From positions 1,369,735 through 1,433,734 of the forward strand of contig NW_011887292.1 of NCBI RefSeq assembly GCF_000151315.2: a stretch of DNA of 64,000 nt, given 5' to 3'. The notes beneath the pieces are model-generated. The model did no database searches. It worked only from the letters and a program-made list of their open reading frames with translations, and had not been told where the DNA came from. Within the stretch, counting starts at the first letter, position 1. Every line of letters starts with the position of its first letter. Origin of the DNA: Capsaspora owczarzaki ATCC 30864. Lineage: Eukaryota > Opisthokonta > Filasterea. Positions 23,528-40,300 of this stretch are shown here, piece after piece. A program made the position numbers and the translations under genes.

Positions 23528-26202
23528 TCACGCAACAGTCCACAGCATGATTGTGCAGTCGTTGCCACCAGTGGACACCAAAGACTTGCCATCGCGGGAG
23601 AACCGCACATTGGTGACATGGGCGCTGTGACGAGCACCATACTCTTTGGCAGGAGCCTGCGTTTTTCAGCACCAACCCCCAACGGAAGCAAAAGAAGGAC
23701 AAAAGTTCAAGGTGAGCCAATGAGCAGCACATTCAAATCAACAAATTAAAACCAACTCACCATGATGTTACGGCCGGGTTCCAGAACCGGAATACGGAAC
23801 AGGCGGACAAAGCCGTCGTCGCTGCCAGAAGCAAGAAGGGTGTTGTCGGGTGAGGCGGAAACCGCGTTCACATCCGTGCCGTCGCTGTCTGGGGGCCAGA
23901 TGCCGGCAACGTCCCATCCCAGAACGCAGGTCTGCGAAGCCCAGGTCAGATCGCGCACATCGACAGAGGCGGTCACTTGCTTGCCGGTGAGTGCCTCCCA
24001 GAACAGCAGCTCGTAATCACCACTGGTGCTGCGCAAGAAACGGCCGTCCGCCGACCAGTCAATGTGAGTGATGAAGGAGGAGTGGCCTGTATCAGGGAAG
24101 ATGAAAAGTAGTGACGGAAGTATGAGAAAAGTAACGATGGAGGTTGGAAGAGGAGAGACAAACAAGCAGAGATTTGAGGAACTCAAGTGAGCCAGTCTGC
24201 AACATGACAACATTGGCATACAAACAAAAAAAGACCAAAACGAAAAGCAAAACGAGACCGACTCCTTACCCTTGCAGATGGCCTTGCGCTCAATCGCACC
24301 CGCAGCAACGTGGTAAACATCAATAAAGTTGTCGTGAGAAGCAACAGCAAGAATGGAGGGAACGGTCGACGAGAAGCGAATGTCGGCGATCTCCTCTTTG
24401 CGGTCCTTGCGACCGCCAACCACCTCAAGCGTGTCGCCTTGGAGGACAACAAAGCGACCGTCGTTGAGACCAACAGCAATGAAGGTACCATCCGAGTTGT
24501 ACGACACGGAACGGGCAGCGCCAGGCAGAGCGGTAGTCTGGAGCTGGGCGTGGGTCACAGCGTCAAAGATGGTGAGCTTCTTGTCGTCCGCGGCAGTGGC
24601 AAACTGGGTCTTGGAGGGATGGTGCGCAAGCGCCCAAACTTCGGCGGAATGAGCCGACGTGAGCACAACGCCGGCGCCCTGGACGGTGAGGCCGTCAGCC
24701 GCAAGCTGGAAGAGTTTGGCCGTGTGGTCGACGCCGCCAACAACGAGCCGGGACCCGAGCACGTCAATGGCACGCGCCTCGATGCCGATGGGGGACGATG
24801 CGCCAGCCGTGAGAGTGTCATTCTCAGCCAGCTGCCAGACTTGCGCGTTCTTGAGCTTGTCGGTGGAGATGAACGAGCCAGGGTGTCCGGGAACAGCGCG
24901 CAAGCCGAGGATTGAGTTGCCAGCCTCGCCGACATTGCCGCTGGAGGCCGAGGCGAGCACGGAGGCAGTCGCGACATTCCAGAGCAGAATCTCGCCCGTC
25001 TTGGCGGTGCCCGTGACGGCGCGCGAACCGGATTCGTTGTAGGCAACCGAGACGATGGTCTGCTGGTCGCCATGCTTGCCAAAGATGCCCTTCTTGCGAG
25101 CAAAAGGCTTGTCGTCGACAGCGCCCCAGAAGCTGACGTGGTGCGTGCCCACCGAGATCCAGTTGGTGGACGTGTTGGGAACGGCGCCAACAGCAACCAC
25201 CTTGTCCTGGCCGCCAGGCGCAGTGTACACCTGCGCACGCGTGGCGGCATTCCACACAATGGCCGTATGCTCAGTGTCGTTGCCGATTGACAGAATGTGC
25301 GAACCGTCGGCCGAGAACGCAGCACAGGCGACCGACTGGTCGTGGCCGCCAATGTTCTTGCCACCAAGATGGCCAACGGCAGTGCCCGTGGTCAAGTCCC
25401 ACAAAATCAAGTAAGCCTTCTCGCCCTTGCCCTTGGAGCAGACCTGGCCCGTCACGGCAAACTTGCGCGTGGCATCCACAGCGAGACACGTAATGTCGTC
25501 AGTGTGGCCGAGCAAGTGGCGCTGGCGGCCGGTTTCAACGTCCTGCAAGACCACGACAGCGGCAGTGTTCCAGATGGCGGTACGGCCTTCGTCCACCAGG
25601 AAGAGATTGTTGAACGTGTCGCGTCCACGGAAACCATGAACGTGCGAGAGCGTCAGACCGACCTCTGGGGCGGATGCCGGCTCTGTCGGCTTGACATAGC
25701 CCGTCGGAGGGTGGACGACAATGCGGCGACCTTGGATAAAGTAGTGGTGTGGCTCGGGTCCCGGGACGGCAGCTGCAGAAGAGGCAGCAGGAGCTTTCGC
25801 AGCCGATCCGTTCGTCAGCGGAACGCGACCGCGGGCAGCCGGGCTTCCCGGAGCAGCGGTGGCAGTGGCCGTGGTGCGACGAGCGCCTGCAGCGGGCGCA
25901 GTGGTAGTCGAGCTGGCAGCAGAACGGGCAGGGGACGCGGTTGCCGCCGACGCCGACAAGGATCGCGAAGGCGTTCCAGTCGTCGTAGCAGCCGCCGCCG
26001 CCGTCGCCGGGGTCCTGCGAGCAGCAGCAGCAGCTGGGGATGCACCACCGAGCGTTGAACGCTGCGCAGTGGTCGCTCCTGCAGCAGTGAGCTTGGCGAC
26101 CGTCTGCGTCAAATCTGCGATCGCGGCTTGCTGGCTTTCGACCGTTTGAGCCAGGCGCGCGACTTCGGCTCGCAGCTCGGCCACTTCCTCAACAGTCGCC
26201 AT
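23528..26202 (-). CDS. EMAP-like microtubule-associated WD-repeat protein (EML family)
   Basis: EML proteins bind and organise microtubules. Exons 26202-24270, 24086-23761 and 23656-23528 join in phase to 795 aa. A short N-terminal coiled coil (VEELAELRAEVARLAQTVES-like, residues 1-40) matches the EML trimerisation helix. An Ala/Thr/Ser/Arg-rich basic linker of about 120 residues is followed by the HELP-type segment (HYFIQGRRIVVHPPTGYV; LSHVHGFRGRDTFNNLFLVD) and a tandem WD-repeat array: GHTDDITCLAVD, GHDQSVACAAFSADGSHILS, HSAEVWALAHHPSKTQFATA, ITHIDWSADGRFLRSTSGDY. The final exon (HVTNVRFSRDGKSLVSTGGN) closes the second propeller. HYLGHNDDVKCLAVHP of animal EMLs corresponds closely to the first WD repeat. 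The basic linker likely contacts tubulin. Which of EML1-6 it matches best cannot be judged by eye. Confidence 0.92.
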
Positions 26203-26923
26203 GTTTTGTTTTGTTTGTTTGTTTTGTTTTGTTTGTGGTTTTTGTGATCAGTTGTTGTTGTGATTTTGTTGTGATTTTCAAGAGTCAAAAATCAAACAAA
26301 AGAAACAAACAAGCAAAAAAAAAAAAAAAAAATGGAGTGAAAAAATTCGCTGTCAAAATTTTAAAACATTCCGAAATTTTGATTTTGATTTTGATTTTTG
26401 ATTTTGATTTTGATTTTTGACAAGCTGTGAAAACAAAACGAAAAGAAGAAACTCAGAAGAAAAAAAGTAACAAAAGTGAAGTGAACGGAAGATGAACGGA
26501 AAATGATTTGATCTTGCTGAAGTGAACTGAACTGAACCGAGCTGGATGATGGACGAACTGAACTGGCCTGGATTACGACGGGAAGGCTCGCCATGACATG
26601 CTGCTGGGCGAGTGTTGGGATGGAAATAAAAAGTGGAATCTGGAAATTATGTTGCTGCTGCTGCTGCTGGTTTGTGAGAGGGGGGGGGGGAAGGGATGAC
26701 CGTCACTCCATTGAAATGGAAGTGAATTGAGATTGGATTTTGGAACGAAACTCCTTTCCATGCCGAGAGCAGCAACGCCTTCCACATGCACAGGACAATT
26801 TAAAAACAAAACGACAGACGCCGACCAGAATCCAACTTCTGAGAATCTCAGAATCTCAAATCTCAGAACATCAGTCCTTTCTTGCTTTTCGCAGATCACC
26901 GACCGATTCAACAACGCTCCGAA
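26203..26923. promoter_or_regulatory. divergent intergenic region (EML / MECR)
   Basis: A 721-bp head-to-head spacer. It carries TTTG/TTTTG runs next to the EML start (26204-26235), a run of 17 A (26316-26332), a GATTTT tandem repeat at about 26377-26420, a short GCT run near 26653-26669 and a G run at 26681-26690. No coding feature is supported. Confidence 0.5.
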
Positions 26924-28590
26924 ATGGCAAGCTCGGCCTTCCGCTCTTTCACCACACCAAGCGCTTGGCGCGGAATGTCGGCCTTGTCAAGAACGCACCC
27001 GACGCGCAGATACGCAACGACGACGACCGTCGCCACAGGTCGAGCAGACAACTCGGTCGGGTTTGGCGCCAGTCCAAAGTCGCCTGCCGAGTACGCTGCA
27101 GCGTGGCCGTCCGCCGCTGTTGCTGCCGTGTATGAAAAGCACGGTGCACCCGAGGACATGCTTCGGTGAGCGACGAGACACGCTGCAGACATCAGGCAGC
27201 AGACGCGCCACCAAGTCTCACACAACAAGCGCCGCGAGTGGATCAAACGCACTGAACTGACATGGATTCTGCAATTTGTTGGCCATTGCCATTTGCATAG
27301 TGTGGTGGACTTGCCGCTGGCGTCCCTATCGTCGCTGGGCGAGGACCAAGTTGCCGTCAAGATGCTTGCTGCGCCAATCAACCCGTCCGACATTAATCAG
27401 GTGCAGGGAACGTACGCGGTCAAGCCACCGCTGCCTGCAGTTGGCGGAAACGAAGGCGTCGGTATGGTTGTTGCCGTTGGGCCCAAAGCGCAATCACGCC
27501 TGCGGCCTGGTCAGTGGGTCATTCCTCGGTCATCTGGGCAGGGTAGGTGAATTTTGGAGTGTGTTTATCCCCTCATTGTGATTCACACCCGTACTGTTTG
27601 TTGTTGTTGTTGTTGTCGTTGCGGTAGCTTACCATCGTTCATACTTGAATGCCCTTATGTGGTAGGTACTTGGCGCTCGCACTGGATTGCCAAGGAGTCG
27701 CAGTTTCTCGTCATTCCGAACGATCTGGCCTTGTCACAAGCGGCCACCATCAGTGTCAACCCTTGCACGGCATGGCGCATGTTGCATGACTTTGTGCCGC
27801 TGCAAGCAGGCGACACGGTCATTCAGAATGGCGCAAACAGCGCGGTTGGACTCTGCGTCATTCAGTTGGCCCGCGCGCTCAAGCTGAACACGGTCAACGT
27901 GGTTCGAGACCGCGAAGACATTTCGGCGCTAGAGGGCGAGCTGGTGGCCCGCGGTGCCACTCACGTTGTGACGGACAAATTCCTCGGCTCGTTCAAAATG
28001 GCCGAGTTCTGGAAGCAACACTCCGCATCGCTTTGCCCGCCTCGCTTGGGCTTCAACATGGTTGGTGGGCCGAATGCTACAAATGTTATTCGGCAACTTG
28101 GGTACGGTAGAAGCAGATGGGACGTGGTGGTCGCTCTTGTTTTCATTTCTTGTGCTTGTTTGTTTGTTTGTTTGATGTTTGTTTGTTTGTTTGTTTGTTT
28201 GATGTTTGTGCCCGCACACTTTGTTGATCGCTTGCTCATGTCGATATTCATTTGTCGATTGGTGGTGTTGTTGTTCATGTCTCTTTGCGTAGAAACCGTG
28301 GCGTCTTGGTGACCTATGGAGGCATGTCGCGCGAACCAGTCGTGGCACCAACGGGGCCGTTTATTTTCAACGACTTGCAACTCCGCGGGTTCTGGATGAC
28401 GCGATGGAATGACGAGCACGCTCCTGAAGAGCGCGAGCGGATGCTGCAGGATATTGCCGTGCACATTCGCAGCGGCACGTTGAGCACCAGCTGCCAAGGT
28501 CGCCCGTTGGCGGAATTTGCCGGAGCGCTGACTGCATCGAGGACGGCACTCCAAGCTGCGACATTCAAGCAGGTTCTAACCATGGTCTAA
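26924..28590 (+). CDS. MECR: mitochondrial trans-2-enoyl-CoA/ACP reductase
   Basis: Last enzyme of mitochondrial type II fatty-acid synthesis, reducing trans-2-enoyl thioesters with NADPH and feeding lipoate production. Exons 26924-27165, 27301-27542, 27666-28101 and 28293-28590 join in phase to 405 aa. A Ser/Arg/Thr-rich presequence precedes the MDR-fold enzyme. [16 protein letters not shown] contains the conserved catalytic-site Tyr; [53 protein letters not shown] (cofactor loop), [23 protein letters not shown] and LRGFWMTRW all match MECR/Etr1. Length and domain order are normal. PDHX, whose lipoyl group depends on this pathway, lies elsewhere in the window; the two are not adjacent and no co-regulation is implied. 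Confidence 0.95.
28140..28206 (+). repeat. (TTTG)n in MECR intron 3
   Basis: Interrupted TTTG tandem repeat on the sense strand, close to the donor at 28102. Similar sense-strand TTTG tracts occur in introns of the SGK3-like gene (about 33719-33740) and RBBP5 (about 35967-36033). Confidence 0.85.
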
Positions 28591-28778
28591 TGGCGCCTGG
28601 GGGTCGTGCGATTGCGTGATTGGTTGTGTTTGTTTGGCGCAAGATTGTGGCCGTCAAATACGACCCAACAACAACAACAAAAACAGCTCCAGCAATACAG
28701 ACTCTACTTGTTCCTGTTTCTAATTGCATTCATGCACTTTCGTCCAATCCCAGTCAGTCCAATAGTTGTTTGCTACAA

Positions 28779-29496
28779 ATGTCAGCAACGCATCTGAAGC
28801 ATGTGCTGGCTGTCAAACAGCTGTACCGGCAAATCCTCCAACTGCACCGACACATGCCACCCGCCATGCGCGTCATGGGCGACATGTATGTCCGCGACGA
28901 GTTCAAGCGGCACAAGGGCGCTCAAGCGAGCCAAGCGCAGGTCTTCATGGCCGAGTGGAAGGTCAGCAGCGAACACTGGCTCGAGGGAGGAGGAGGGTCG
29001 AACTCTGTCGCTCGGGCTTTGAGATCGGATGGTGCTGTACATCTATATAGTGATGCTGCAATGTGATAGAGGACTCACTGGGCTGGCTGGCGTCGCGCTT
29101 GCCTGTGTGTTGCAGGGGTACGCCAAGACGCTCCAAGCGCAGCTCGGTGTCGCAGACTCCCCAAGCTCAGGGTCTGGCGATGCAGCGACGCCGATCAGCA
29201 GTACAGGCAAGACCGATGAGCCCGCGCTGGGCACTCTGGGAGTCGCAATGGATCCAAAGCTGCTGGACGCGATGACGGACGAGCAGGTGGGCCAACTGCA
29301 CGAGCTGTTTGTCGAAGCACGGCAATCCCCCGCAGCGTCGCCAGCATCATCTACATCCGCGACAGCCTCCAATACTAGTGCAAGTGAATCGACAAAAGCT
29401 GCTACAGCGGCAGCGAAAGCAAGCGTCGCCCCGCACATTATTGCAAGAGTCACTCGAAAACAGCCAGCATCGAACGCCAACAGCTCGCCACGATGA
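28779..29496 (+). CDS. SDHAF3: succinate dehydrogenase assembly factor 3 (ACN9, LYR family)
   Basis: Mitochondrial LYR-motif factor that helps mature the iron-sulfur subunit of complex II. Exons 28779-28961 and 29116-29496 join in phase to 187 aa (human about 125). The LYR motif appears as KQLYRQILQLHR, followed by MPPAMRVMGDMYVRDEFKRH and the family signature AEWKGYAKTLQAQL. The second conserved block, MTDEQVGQLHELFVEA, matches DEQIGQLQELMQEA of the human protein. The extra length is a Ser/Ala/Thr-rich tail of about 60 residues not seen in animals. The donor is GTCAGC. It follows MECR on the same strand after 188 bp. Confidence 0.92.
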
Positions 29497-30162
29497 CCTT
29501 GTGACGATGGGAGGAGGGGGAAATTGATGACCATGATGGGGACATTGATGTCTGAGAGTTGTCAAACGGCACAGATCGTGCGTGCGTTCATGTAATTTTC
29601 TCATGAGCGTTTTTCACCTTCCAAGTTGTATCGTGTCCAGCTCATGTCAACTCTTGTGGTCAATGAATGCTCATGCAAAGTGAGGTATTTATGTGTCAAT
29701 TGCGTCTGTCTCGTGGACACAGCGTCAGCTTGGGACCCTCTGCCTTTGAAGTGTGTGACTCTGCGCACGTCACGCCGAATTTCGAGTGGAGCGGTTCTCT
29801 CATTCGTGTAGCTCGGTTGATTCTACTCCAACACAATGCCTTTTCCATCAGCTCCTGAATGAACACGCGGGACGATTTTGAAACAATCACATCACAGGTG
29901 ACTCATGAGCGGCTTTTTTGTTTTTTTGGAAATTTCCCACAATCCACAGCCCCCACCGCTTCCTCTGCCAATTCTTGTTCCTCCCATCCCCTTCTTGTCA
30001 AGATGCAAAAATTTCCGCTCCATCAATGTCGTTTCCGTCGCTCTCGTTTCATCGCATCAAAGTGAGACAATTGCAGCCCAATCCCATCCACTCTTTTTTT
30101 TTTTTTTTTTTTCTTTTTTTTTTTTTCTCCTTTTCGTTTTTCCCCGTTTTTTTCTCCAGTCG
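29497..30162. other. intergenic region SDHAF3 / SGK3-like
   Basis: 666 bp between two plus-strand genes. The last part is C/T-rich with a near-continuous T tract (about 30092-30126) ending in CCAG just before the SGK3 start codon, which could be the end of a 5' UTR intron. No gene is supported. Confidence 0.45.
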
Positions 30163-33948
<3,786 letters not shown>

Positions 33949-34503
33949 TCTTCTTCTTCCTCCTGCTCCCTTGTTTTCTTTTCCTTTTTTTCAGTCCTGT
34001 CCAGCATATACTCTATTATCGTGCTCGTTTTTTTATTCTCTTTGCTTTTTTTTTTCTTTTGTTGGTCTGTGTGTATCTGTGATGCCGCTCACCATCGCGT
34101 GTCGTCGGTTGGTGCTCTTGTTTACCATCCTTTCGTCCCCTGTGTTGATCGAAACGAGATGTTCTTTCACCGGTGAAAGCTCGTTTCGTGAAAAACACAC
34201 CTTGGGTTTTGTTGCTGTGTTTGCATTTGTCTGAGTGTTTTTTTGGCTGTTTCTTGTTTTTTTACCCTTGAGTAAAAGTGACCTTTGTAATGCTTCCGCT
34301 TGCTTGTCGTTGTGTATTACTCGAGGGTTGACTGGTTTACTCTTTATTTTTCTTTGGGTGTTTGGCTGAATGAACCTTGAGCTACTTGGTACAAAACCTG
34401 CAATTGCGTTTCACGATGCGTCCAACTCGTCCTTCGCCCCGCGTTCCTTGATTTGTTCATTCATAAATGAAATGACATGCACTGGGTGATCGAGCCGAGC
34501 CAA
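33949..34503. other. intergenic region SGK3-like / RBBP5
   Basis: 555 bp of T-rich sequence between two plus-strand genes: SGK3 3' UTR and RBBP5 upstream region. No open frame with family resemblance is present. Confidence 0.5.
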
Positions 34504-37030
34504 TGGAGGCTGAGAGTCTTGGATCGCCTGCTTTTTTTTTTTTTTTTTGGCGGGAAAACTGTTGCTTCCCGCGCTGCCATCTTTGCGTTCCCCCGATTCC
34601 CACCTCGCGCTGTGCTTGTCAGAAACGAATTGCTGCTGTTCTGACTTTGCTTTTGCTCTGCCTCGTGACTGTCCCTTGGTTGAACAGACTCGGCTGGCCA
34701 GGACTATCCCGAGGTGAGGATCAGCATTTCTCTATACCTCTGCGATGTGACGGAAAGGGCTGTGCCATGTTGGTCGCTGTTGCATCCAACAGCAACAATA
34801 GCAGCGGATGGTGTGGTGGGCTGAGCCGCTCGCAGTGCCGCAGCCGCTGCGATCCGAGCCGCCGCTTCTGGCCGCCACTTCAAAACGATTGTCGTTCCCA
34901 CAGTGTCCTGTTCGTCATGTTGTGGTTATCAATGTTTTCAACCATGCACTGTTTTGGTGTTTCCACTGCCAATGCTAGGTGGTTGAACGCTACTTGGAAG
35001 ACGGCTTTGCGCAAACCTGCGCTTTCAATCGATTTGGCACGCTGCTCGCTGCTGGGTGCAACGATGGTCGTGTTGTCGTTTGGGATTTTGATACCCACTC
35101 GGTTGCCCGTCACTTGACCGGTCATGTTCATCCCGTCAGCTCTGTCAGGTGAGGATTGACGGAGGAGCAAATTTTGCAAAAAATAATTTTGCTTTCGCAG
35201 CAAGTCGTGCAATTCTCTCCCCTCCCAGTACTTACTCCACCAAACTCTGTTTGGTTGCGACGTTAGCTGGACAAGAAACAGTCGATTTTTGCTCTCTGGG
35301 TCCTCGGATACCAACGTTATTCTATGGAATGTCGCCACCGCCGAGCGAATGAAAACCTTCCGATTCAATTCGGCAATCATGTCATGTCAGATGCACCCAC
35401 GCAATTGGTACGTGTACCCGATCGTTGCTTTAAACATCGTGCAACCGTGCAGCAGAGTGTACGACCTGGTTTCTCTCTCGCCGTGTGCTTACCCAAACCA
35501 AAAATGAATGCTACTCGGACAACTGCTGCAGTGATTACTTTATCGCGTGTCCTATCGGCTCTGCGCCGGTGCTTGTAGAGATTGCAACCGACAAGCGCTT
35601 TGAGCTGCCATCAGATGTTGATCCGGAAACGGGCTTGGGCACCAACTTTCACACTTCCAGCGCATCCGCCTCGGCATCGGCAGGGCTCACTCCTGCCACC
35701 TTCGGACGCGGCGGCAAGCGGATATTTGTTGGCAATCCTAAAGGTCGAGTGTTGCTAATCGACACAACGACACGAGAGGTAAGCTGCTAAGCGAGTGCGC
35801 GATTTGGCCATTGTTGGTTTTGTGCAGCCTCGCTCATCAATCATGAATTGTCCCGCTTCTTTTTGCAGCTTCTCAAACATGTAGTAGTGGCCACAAGTGG
35901 AGGGTCTATCAAATCCATTCATTGCAACAAGAAACGAGAGTGTGTCCCTTTTGTGACTGCTGTTTTGTTTGTTTGTTTGTGTTTGTTTGTTTGTTTGTTT
36001 GTTTGTTTGTTTGTTTGTTTGTTTGTTGTTTTGTTTGTTTTCCTCGATCTCGCTCACTCCTCACTCATATGTGTCGCATCAGCTTCGTTCTTGTCAATGC
36101 CAGTGATCGAGTCAGGTGTTGCAAAAGTATCAAGAGACAGTCAATCGAGTGCAATGGAAAACATGCTGCTTCTCGAGCGATGCACAATTTGTCATTGCGG
36201 CTGCCCAGACGTCCGATCGTATTTTCATTTGGGAGCGGGATGCCACAGGACCTTGGATTAAAATCCTCGAAGGTCTCAAGGAACACAACCTGGATGTGGT
36301 GGTAAGTGAAGCGTTTTGCTTGCGGTTGATTGCTGTTGGCGTCCCCCTTTGCGTCCCCTTTGTGTTGTATTGATCAGCAAAACCCCCCCCCACCTCCGGC
36401 ATCGATTTGCTCGACTGACCTGTCGTATGACTGGATGAACATGCTAGTGGCACCCAATGCGCCCCATCATTGTGTCGATTTCATTTTCAGGCACCATCTT
36501 CGTCTGGAACATCAAGCGCGTCGAGAACTGGAGTGCCTTTGCCCCAGACTTTGCAGAGCTCGAAGAGAATGTGGAATATGTCGAACGAGAGGACGAGTTT
36601 GATATTGTAAGTTGGCTTTTTTTGGTGGTTTGTTTGCTTCCTGTCCTTTCTCGCATTTCCAGATGATTCGCACCCTTGCTCACGCAATGTGATTCACGGA
36701 ATGCTGCTTTGCTAGATTGACGAGGAGCAGGTCAAAAAGAAAAAGACTCTCGATGAAGACGAGCTCATTGATGTGGAAACTGTGAAAAAAACCGTTTGGA
36801 GCAGCGACGAGGACGAGTATGGCGAGGAAGAGGGCATCTTTTGCCTTTTGCCGCTTGTCACGACCACGGATGCGACGTTCTCACAAGCTGTAGCTGCAGC
36901 CAAGTCAGCGGTTGAGGAAGCCGAGCGCCAATCGGCGATCGAAAAGCGATCTGCAGACGAGCCCATTCAGGGCGACGCCAAACGTTCGCGCACTGAACCT
37001 GAAGAGTCCATTGCCAAAGCCGAGTCATAG
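34504..37030 (+). CDS. RBBP5: RBBP5 homologue, COMPASS/MLL core WD-repeat subunit
   Basis: Core subunit of SET1/MLL histone H3K4 methyltransferases. Exons: a short first exon near 34504-34516 (inferred), then 34688-34713, 34979-35148, 35267-35407, 35532-35778, 35869-35939, 36083-36115 continuing directly at 36116-36301, 36448-36606 and 36716-37030. SAGQDYPE matches the human N-terminus [77 protein letters not shown] and VEREDEFDI are near-identical to animal RBBP5. The C-terminus is acidic with a basic end. There is no in-phase join between [12 protein letters not shown] and [13 protein letters not shown] around 36113-36116: the two readings abut but differ by one nucleotide. The start exon is the least certain part. 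Confidence 0.88.
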
Positions 37031-37377
37031 TTGCTGCTCAGTTTTTCTTTTCTTTTGATCTGGCCCCCCCCCCCTTTTTTTGATTGGTTTTCTTTGGTTT
37101 TCTTTGGTTTGCTTTGTTTTGATTTTTGTGTTTGGCCGTGCAAGAAAGTTGGTCAAGCAAAACTATCATTCATACGGTACAACGTGACAGACACACTGAA
37201 AAACAGCATCTTTGAAACAAAAACAGAAGTAAAAGCCGAAAACCGAAAACGTAAAAACATGAACAATCACGACAGCAGCACAATAAGGGGAATAATCTTT
37301 TTTTTACTTTGAAGCTTGACCTGCAGTGGAAGAGTTGGAAGACAGTATCTTGTTTTGTGTGGTTGGGTTTGGATTGT
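37031..37377. other. convergent 3' intergenic region (RBBP5 / RhoGAP)
   Basis: 347 bp between two stop codons on opposite strands; C, T and TTTGG-rich near RBBP5 and A-rich towards the RhoGAP gene. No gene seen. Confidence 0.55.
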
Positions 37378-40300
37378 TTAAGCGTGCGATTCAGCGTGGG
37401 GTTCCTTCGCCCCCGCCGCCGCCGCCGCCGCCTCCGCCTCCTGTGGTTGGGAAGGAGAAGCATCTGCAGAAGGCTCGGCCTGCGCGCCTTCTGGATTGGC
37501 CCCCTTCGCTCCCCATGGATAGTACGACCCGAGCACGTACGAAGCAATGCGATCGGCGCCGTTGACAATCTTTTTGACCGAGTCGGGTAGAACAGCAATG
37601 ATGGGCGAGGTCGGCTGGTTGGGATCGGCCTCGCTTGCCTGCGGTGGTGGCCAGTTCATCTGCAACTTCTTTGGCGTGGTGCGGGCGGGGGCAGGCGATG
37701 CCGCCGGGGAGGTCTCGATGGCCACACCCAGACCAGGCGTCTCGAACGATCGCTTGAGCTTGCCAATCGAAATGGGGTTTGCCGAAACGACAGAGCCGGG
37801 CGTAGTAGCAGCGGTCGAGGCCTGCGAAGGCGACGCTGGAGGTTGTGCAGACGAAGGAGGCGTTTGGGGTGCCATTTGTGGAGCTGCCGCAGATTTCTGG
37901 GGCTCGGCAGTGTTCTTGCTGGCCACGACTACCTCCGCTTTGGCTGCTGCGGTCGCGGTCGCGGTCGCGGTCGGGACAGGTGTCACTTCTGGCTCTTCGC
38001 AGTCCTCATTCTCCTCGGCAAGGTTGGCCAAACTGCCCGAGACAGGACTGTGGGAGGTGAGGCCATGCGAGGGGACTGGAGAAACGGACGGGGACAGGAC
38101 AGGGCTCAAGTTCAATGGCGAGCGGTTGACAGTCGGAGACAAGAACTTGGGTGCAGCTGCCGCTGCTGCTGCTGCTGGCGAGGAGTCAACCGGATCTTCG
38201 TCCTCGGCAGACTCGCCAATCATCTCCAGAGCATCAGCATTGCTGTCGAGAGCATTGGCATCTGCAGAATCGCCTGTCGGATGAGCATTCTCGGAGCCTT
38301 CAAAGTCAGTCCGCGCGTCTTCAAACGACTGCAGTTGAGCCGTTTCATCCTCGACGTCAGAGTAGGCACTCGACAGGCGGTTTGCACTGAGGAAGCCATC
38401 TTCGTTCTCTGAATCGTCGGAATCGGCAGCATCGTCCAGGCCAGACACGTTCAAACTCGAGTCCAAGTTCTGCGTCGGGCTACTGGAGACCTCCTCGTCC
38501 TCGCCCGATTCTTCGAGAATAACCGCAAATGCGGCCTCGGCAGCAGCTTCCGCGTTCGAGTCGCCTCCCATCTGCTCGTAGAGCTGGCTGGCACGCACAA
38601 GGCAGCGACGAAGGGCCGGGGTCGGAACACGAACCGTCTCGCTTTGGCTTTCGGGGGCGGGAGCGATCGCCGACATGACTCCGATCGAAAAGCTTTTGCG
38701 CAAGTAGACCAGACTGCCCATTTCACGAAGACGAGAGCGCTGACGGCGACGATCGGCAATCTCACTCTCCTCCTCTCGGCGCCACTCTGGGAAGAGCAAG
38801 TCAAAGTCCTCAATCATCAGTTGGATGAGCATGCACTCGCAGCGACTGAGCGACTGGGCCAACGCGGCAGAGCCGCCAAGTGTGTTGAGGGACAGGCTCG
38901 AGTCGCTCAGTGACGATGAAGAGGTGCCGAGTGCAGACAGGGACATGAGCGAACCAGACGACGGAATCGACGCGGGCGAATCGGCAGAAGGAGCCGTAGG
39001 GCTGGCGGCGGCAGCAGCAGCAGCAGCAGCGACGGCCGCGGCAGCGCTATTGATCGCATGGACGGTGGGCATCACTTCATCGAGGAGCTTGGCCAGCATG
39101 GGAGAGGCAGCATCGCGAGCGCGCAAAAAGTTGGGCGCCCACACAATGGCCAGATTCGAGGATGCCATGCTGGTCTTTTCATGGAAGCCGTTCATTAACG
39201 ACAAGTGACGAAGCAAGTAGCGGAGCGTGGCCAAATGGGCCGGTGGCAGGCGCAACATGAGGTGTTGCAGGGCGGTGACACGCTGCAGCTGAGCTGGAAT
39301 GCCAACGCACCGCAAAAAGCTCTCGTGCTGGGCGGTGGGAATCAGCGGTGTTGGGAGCTCGCGAAGATAGAGCTTGAGAAGGGAGGAGACACAGTGAATA
39401 TCGCTCTGCGGGATGTCATCCAGGTTGACCTTGTCTTCGTTGGCGTCAAAGGCAAAGCGCAACTTTTGCACACGGCTCGCAGTGCCCGAAACACGGTAAA
39501 TGCCCTTGACTTTTCCGAGACGCTCGATGGCATGGACACACTTTTGGATGACAATGGGGACGGTGGGCAGATACTGCAGCTGCGCGACGCCCTGCCACGA
39601 GTAGGCAGCAGGGGCGAGCTGGAGACGCGGGGACGACGTTCCTGCCGCTGTTGTCGGAGAGGATGCAATGGCAACGGAGGGGGACTTGTTGGCCGCGCCC
39701 TCCAACGCTGCTGGCTGGAAGGACTCTTGCAGCACCTCGTTCGCCAGCCGATGGACGTCCGGGTTTTCAAGATAGCGCTGAAGCAGCTCCGAGAGATCAG
39801 CCCCAAAGACGGCATCCTTAAAGATACCCGATCGTCGCAGATGGACAAGAGACGGCGGAGGGTAGGCCACATTCTGCTCCGAATGGCGGTCGTGGAAGAA
39901 GGACCGAAGGAAGGTGACAATTTTGAGCTTGCCGGATGGACGCGGTGAGCCCGACGCAGTTGGGAATGGAGGATAGGAGACACCGCCACCGAGGCTTCCA
40001 CCGCTTGGACTGGAGGCCGTTGGGGACGACGCCTGCTCCATCAAGCTGCTGTCGAGAATGTTCGCACCAGACCAGGTGCCCGATCGGCGGTTTTGGGCCT
40101 TTTCAGAGACGGACAAGTGCTGGATGGAAGGCGACAGGGACGGCGGGCTGGCGGAGGAGGAGTTGGACATTGGCGATGGCGGGCGTGGGTCGGACGCGGA
40201 GGCCGGCGTAATCACCTGGACGCAGTCGCGAGGGAAGAATCCAACCATCTCACTCGCTCCCTTAAAGCCGCGCCACCAGGGTGACTCTTGCGTCGACGGC

